In this document: positions 7,351-10,233 of the stretch, piece by piece
Layout: each line of letters opens with the position of its first letter
Position numbering within the stretch: the first letter of the stretch is position 1
Assembly: GCA_002887195.1 (NCBI GenBank)
Contig: PJAB01002154.1
Span: 1-10,233 of the forward strand
Reading direction: 5' to 3'
Length of the DNA: 10,233 bases
Origin: Chrysochromulina parva
Taxonomy: Eukaryota > Haptophyta > Prymnesiales > Chrysochromulinaceae
The notes under the pieces: model-generated
What the model was told of the DNA's origin: nothing
Database searches by the model: none
The model's input: only the letters and a program-made list of their open reading frames with translations
Program-made: the position numbers and the translations under genes

Positions 7351-8060
7351 GTGGGCAACTACAGGAGTGGACGGCAGGCGACGTGACTTCTCCGAACTCC
7401 GACGAGGGGCTTCCACACTTCCAGGGACGCAATTAGTCAAGGCAAGGCAAGGCAAGGCAAGTCACCCGCTCACCGAACTCCGTCTCAAAGGACGGCGCCG
7501 CTGCCCAAATATGTAAATCAATTTCGTGGAGGTCACTCTCGGAGTGTCCCGGCCATCGATCAACCATCCCATCGATGCATCATGTTTTTCCCGGGATCTC
7601 CCGGCTTGATTTCCACGCGCACCACGGCGCGCCCGGTACCAGGGAGCGCTCGTCCGGGAAACGGGAAAGCACAGGCGGTGTTCCAGTACCGCGCGCGGCA
7701 CGAGTTTGCAGTTTGTCGTGAGTCGTGTTCGCTCGACCGGTAACCGTCTTTAGTCAGCACTTATACTTCTGCGACGCACAAACTTTCTGGTCCCCGGCGC
7801 CCGGGATCAGTGGTGTGTTATTTGCAGCATTGCAGGAGTCACGCCGAGAGCGACACCGCCGCACGCGCACGGCATAGGATACATCAGATATATACATGTG
7901 CAGATTCTGCAGCGGCCCATCCTCAGTGCATCTGGGGGCCCGTGCCTGAGTCGCGGAGTGGCATGCGCGTTAGTGGCTGATCCCATGGTTGCCGCCCCAC
8001 TTGCCACGGTCGAAGAGATCACTGTGGTCGATGTTTCGTCAGGCCACTGTCGATGTTTCG
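7351..8060 (-). other. Intergenic region: NOP53 5' flank and ubiquilin 3' flank
   Basis: No gene is supported. Visible elements are the GGCAA repeat at 7441-7460, a short inverted repeat CATCGAT...ATCGATG at about 7554-7577, and an AT-rich AGATATATAC stretch near 7888-7897 in otherwise GC-rich DNA. The NOP53 promoter should lie here on the minus strand, but I cannot place a transcription start. Confidence 0.5.
7441..7460. repeat. Pentanucleotide repeat (GGCAA)x4
   Basis: Four perfect GGCAA units, flanked by GTCAA on the left. On the minus strand this is (TTGCC)x4, about 90-110 bases upstream of the NOP53 ATG and so possibly in its 5' UTR. Confidence 0.9.
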
Positions 8061-8068
8061 TCAGGCCA
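8028..8068. repeat. 22-bp tandem duplication covering the ubiquilin stop codon
   Basis: TCGATGTTTCGTCAGGCCA occurs at 8028-8046 and again at 8050-8068, with a 22-base period. The second copy contains the last codons and TGA stop (8061-8063) of the ubiquilin gene, so the end of the coding region has been copied into the 3' UTR. Confidence 0.9.
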
Positions 8069-9622
8069 GGCCCTGGTCCATCAGCTTTTGGATCGCCGCG
8101 TCCAGGTTGCCGCCGGACTCAACGAGGGCGCGTAGGTTGGCGTCCGCGTCCGCAAAGCCCATCTCTGCCATCAGGCTCAGCTGTGCGGCATACAGCTCTG
8201 GCGGCCGTGGCGCCGTGGCGGGCGCGGCGGGGGGCGGCTGCAGCGGCGGTGCTGGCACGGCGCTCGGCACGGCGCTCGCGCCCTCTGGAGATACTGCGGT
8301 GGAGGTGGTGGTGGTGGTGGCGGTGGCGGCGGTGGCGGCGGTGGTGTTGGCGGTGGTGGTGGCGGTGGTGGTGGCGCTGCCGGCGAGGCGCGCGCGAAGC
8401 GCCGCCTGCTGCGCTCGGATGCGCGCCTCAGACGACTCGGCGCCCACTGCGCCCGCTACCGCAGCGGCGGAGGCAGCGGCGGCGGCGGAGGCAGCGGCGG
8501 GTGACAGGGGCTGTATGTTGCCCAGCATCGCAGCGACGACAGTTGGGTTTGAGAAGGCACCAGGCGCGCTGCGACCGCCGTGCTGGGCGGTGGCGCCGTT
8601 TAGGGCACCAGGCGCGCTGCGACCGGCCGCTCCAGCGCCACTGGCAGCCCTGCGTGAGCTCGTCGCGCTCGCTGCGCCCATCCCAGCGCCGCCAAACGGT
8701 CCGCCACCGAAGACGCCACCCATGCCGCCGCCCAACCCGCCGCCACCCATGCCGCCGCCCATGCCGCCGCCCATGCCGCCGCCCATGCCGCCGCCCATGC
8801 CGCCACCCATGCCACCGCCGTAACCACCGAAGCCGGGTGGCTGCAGCGCCGTCGCGGGCGGCCCCCACGGGTTCGGCAATGGCGCCGTGTTGGGCGCGGT
8901 CGGCGGCGCGGTGCTGCTGCGCATGGACGCGCCACTGCCGCCACCGCTGTCGCCACTCATCGAGGAGCTCGCGGCCTCGTACAGAGGCGCCTGCACGCGT
9001 GAGTACATTTGACGAAGCATATTGTGACCCCCCGGCAGCGCCTCGATGTTCGACATCGCGCGGTCGGTGTTGCGCATCTGCTCGCGCATGAGCTGCGGGT
9101 TGCGCGCTGCCTCGAGCGATTGACGAAGCACCTGCGGGTCGTTGAGCACGTGCGCGAGCTCCGGGTTGTCGTTCATCACCTGGCGCAGCTGCGGGTTCGC
9201 GAGCATGATCGAGCGAAGCAGCTCCGGATTATCAAGCACCCCTTGCATCATCGGGCTGTTCAGCATGGCCGCCATCGGATCGGGCGGTGGGCCCGCGCCG
9301 GGTTGCGGCACCATCGCACTCGCAGGCAGGTTGGCGGAGTCGGGCGATGTACCCGAGTGCTGCGCGACGTACAGCTGCGCGCCGTCGCGCACGCCTGCCA
9401 CAGTCCGGGAGATTGCGCCATGCAACTTTTGTCAGTTTGTTGGTGGGATACAAGAAGGTTTGCGAGGGCGGCAGACGCACCGCACGCGTCGAGGGTGTCG
9501 TCGTCGTGCAACGCACGGCCCTTGTGCAGCACGCGCATCTCGTCCACCGGCATCTCAGTCATGTCGGAGACGAGCGCCTTGAGATCGAGGACAGTGAAGC
9601 TGCCGTCCAGATCCGTATCCAT
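8061..9622 (-). CDS. Ubiquilin/DSK2-type ubiquitin shuttle factor (two exons, 5' end uncertain)
   Basis: Joining 9622-9481 to 9394-8061 gives a 491-residue frame from the first in-frame ATG. Ubiquilins carry ubiquitinated or misfolded clients to the proteasome, using an N-terminal UBL (proteasome), STI1 repeats (clients, chaperones) and a C-terminal UBA (ubiquitin). Seen here: UBL with FTVLDLKALVSDM and MRVLHKGRALHDDDTLDACG, continuing across the intron into VRDGAQLYVAQ; an STI1 block at 8964-9275 with LDNPELLRSIMLANPQLRQV, MNDNPEL and NIEALPGGHNMLRQMY; the family PLPNPW motif near 8856-8881; a Gly-Met tract (8676-8831); Ala/Thr-rich sequence; and a UBA at about 8064-8204 (LSLMAEMGFADADANLRALV). 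A normal second STI1 block is missing; only NPTVVAAMLGNIQP hints at it. Starting at 9622 would drop the first UBL strand, and the frame stays open upstream with plausible UBL sequence, so the true start is probably in an unseen upstream exon or at a non-ATG codon. Confidence 0.92.
8297..8375. repeat. GGT/GGC-rich tract within the ubiquilin coding region
   Basis: The plus strand is an almost pure run of GGT and GGC triplets. On the coding minus strand it gives a Thr/Ala-rich run (many ACC and GCC codons). The dense GG pairs on the plus (template) strand could form two-tetrad quadruplexes; this is inferred from sequence only. Confidence 0.8.
8556..8625. repeat. 22-bp direct repeat, 48 bases apart
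   Basis: GGCACCAGGCGCGCTGCGAC followed by CG occurs at 8556-8577 and 8604-8625, identical in both copies. In the ubiquilin frame it encodes GRSAPGA twice, so it is a duplicated module of the linker. Confidence 0.9.
8748..8819. repeat. 12-bp tandem repeat encoding (GGGM)n
   Basis: Six consecutive copies of a CATGCCGCCGCC unit begin at 8748, 8760, 8772, 8784, 8796 and 8808, with one or two substitutions in the last two. Related units continue on both sides. On the minus strand they encode Gly-Gly-Gly-Met repeats in the ubiquilin linker. Because the period is a multiple of three, copy number can change without breaking the frame. Confidence 0.92.
9395..9480 (-). other. 86-base spliceosomal intron in the ubiquilin gene
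   Basis: On the minus strand the intron begins GTGCGT (9480-9475) after ...GACGCGTGCG and ends TGGCAG (9400-9395). A branch-like CTGAC lies at 9435-9431, about 36 bases before the acceptor. Removal joins a split GGC codon (phase 1) and restores an unbroken UBL, ...TLDACG-VRDGAQLYV..., where ubiquitin-fold proteins have the turn before their last strand. Without splicing the two halves lie in different frames. Confidence 0.93.
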
Positions 9623-9799
9623 CAGTGTGCTGCCACTCACCTTACTGCGTGGCGTGATGGTCGAGCGCGCGGCGCCTGTGAGTGTGCAATTGGTTGCGGG
9701 CTGAAGGTAGATTGTGATGTGGAACGGGCGTACATGATCACGTGCGGCATCGACGTCGCCTGTACGGTGTGCCGTGGCTATGAATAGACATCTATGAAT
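9623..9799 (-). other. Open frame upstream of the ubiquilin ATG; probable hidden coding sequence or upstream-exon boundary
   Basis: The ubiquilin frame stays open from 9622 up to 9799, where the TAG at 9802-9800 closes it, and it contains no ATG. The part nearest the gene reads STITPRSKVSGSTLMDTDLD, which fits the first two strands of a ubiquitin fold. Candidate 3' splice sites are TACCTTCAG ending at 9701 (phase 0) and CACTCACAG ending at 9676 (phase 1). Which is used, if either, cannot be decided from sequence alone. Confidence 0.5.
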
Positions 9800-9850
9800 C
9801 TATGAATAGACATCCGCTATGAACGAGAGGGAGGCGAACGAGAGGGAGGC
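9778..9850. repeat. Two short direct-repeat clusters at the gene boundary
   Basis: CTATGAATAGACAT occurs at 9778-9791 and 9800-9813 with a shortened copy (CTATGAAT, 9792-9799) between. Next to it GAACGAGAGGGAGGC is perfectly doubled (9821-9835 and 9836-9850). The second pair encodes FASLS-FASLS in the membrane protein; the first pair contains that ORF's TAG stop. Confidence 0.88.
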
Positions 9851-10222
9851 GAAGACGCCCAGCTCGAGCAGGAGCGACAGGTTAGGAGGCACGAAGTGCA
9901 CCTGCATGCTGTCGCCGCCGAGGGTGAGCGCAATCGTCTTGGGCAGCTGGACGTTCTCCTCGAACAGGCGGACGAGCGTGCTCACGTCCGAGGCGGCGGC
10001 CGCACTCAGTGCGAGCATAGCGACGGCCGTGGATAGATAGAGCCCGGTGTGTTCTACTGCCTCCTCTTTCAGGGGTGCGAGAACCGTGACGCTGCCTTCC
10101 GGTTTCGGCTCATCGACGAATGACGTCATCGATGGGACTCGAGACATGGCGTCGGCCTGCGACGGCGTGGCATCAATGCTGGCGGTGTTGGGGCTCGGAG
10201 GGGCCGCCGCTGTGGCATCCAT
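9800..10222 (-). CDS. Unrecognised small membrane protein, or 5' exon of the ubiquilin gene
   Basis: 140 residues from the ATG at 10222 to TAG at 9802-9800; the frame is also open to the window edge, so it may begin further upstream. Residues 1-50 are Ala/Ser/Pro-rich and probably disordered. Two hydrophobic segments follow: about 60-79 (GLYLSTAVAMLALSAAAASD) and about 115-136 (LSLLLELGVFASLSFASLSF), the second extended by a 5-residue duplication. Between them is a mixed segment with ENVQLPKTIALTLGGDSMQV. I recognise no family. A donor-like CAG/GTGCAC lies at 9904-9896, inside the ORF, and the stop is only 177 bases from the ubiquilin ATG in the same frame, so the last 35 or so residues might be intron. 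The alternatives are a stand-alone two-helix membrane protein or an N-terminal exon of the downstream gene. Confidence 0.5.
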   Translation of the reverse strand: MDATAAAPPSPNTASIDATPSQADAMSRVPSMTSFVDEPKPEGSVTVLAPLKEEAVEHTGLYLSTAVAMLALSAAAASDVSTLVRLFEENVQLPKTIALTLGGDSMQVHFVPPNLSLLLELGVFASLSFASLSFIADVYS

Positions 10223-10233
10223 GTCGGGCGGGT

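Noticed and set aside
7351..7455. N-terminal extension of NOP53 to 7455
   Set aside because: The extension begins at a TTG inside the GGCAA repeat and has no ATG before 7350; the ATG at 7350 starts a typical basic nucleolar N-terminus.
7898..9091. Long plus-strand open frame (397 residues) opposite the ubiquilin gene
   Set aside because: Its translation is Arg/Trp/Pro-rich nonsense produced by the GGT and GCC repeats of the minus-strand gene, which has clear STI1 and UBA domains.
9599..9640. 41-base intron from GTGAGT at 9640 to GGCAG at about 9600 in the UBL exon
   Set aside because: It is very short, and keeping the sequence gives a better ubiquitin fold (GSTLMDTDLDGSFTV matches strand 2).
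9800..9802. Readthrough or reassignment of TAG joining the membrane ORF to ubiquilin
   Set aside because: The confident genes here all end in TGA, none has an internal TAG, and there is no other sign of a variant code; splicing explains the shared frame more simply.

Overview
The window looks like nuclear DNA of a unicellular eukaryote. The evidence is a set of eukaryote-only families (a CNG/HCN-type channel, NOP53, ubiquilin), monocistronic genes on both strands, one clear GT-AG intron and no bacterial operon or ribosome-binding-site pattern. The DNA is strongly GC-rich, intron-poor and compact, which would fit an alga such as a haptophyte, but no marker here fixes the lineage.

Layout. At the left edge (1-326, +) is what may be the tail of an unrecognised gene. 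At 651-3614 (+) is a 987-residue, intronless six-transmembrane channel of the cyclic-nucleotide-gated family, followed by about 1.1 kb of non-coding DNA with minisatellite-like repeats, where transcription turns convergent. Everything to the right reads on the minus strand: a small armadillo-repeat protein (4702-5508), the ribosome-biogenesis factor NOP53 (6031-7350), a ubiquilin/DSK2-type protein shuttle factor with one intron (8061-9622 or further upstream), and a partial or complete small membrane protein (9800-10222) that runs to the window edge.

The most striking feature is the channel. A complete centrin/calmodulin-like pair of EF-hands is nested inside its cyclic-nucleotide-binding fold, between the early beta strands and the phosphate-binding cassette. 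The cassette lacks the usual arginine, and the pore has neither the GYG of K+ channels nor the GET of animal CNG channels. Together this suggests a channel whose nucleotide sensor has been turned into, or combined with, a Ca2+ sensor.

The second point of interest is the ubiquilin locus. The second STI1 block is replaced by Gly-Met and Thr/Ala low-complexity tracts built on DNA repeats. Its ubiquitin-like domain appears to begin upstream of any in-frame ATG, in a frame shared with the neighbouring membrane-protein ORF, so the two may be one gene. The genes show no common pathway; they look like ordinary unlinked eukaryotic neighbours.
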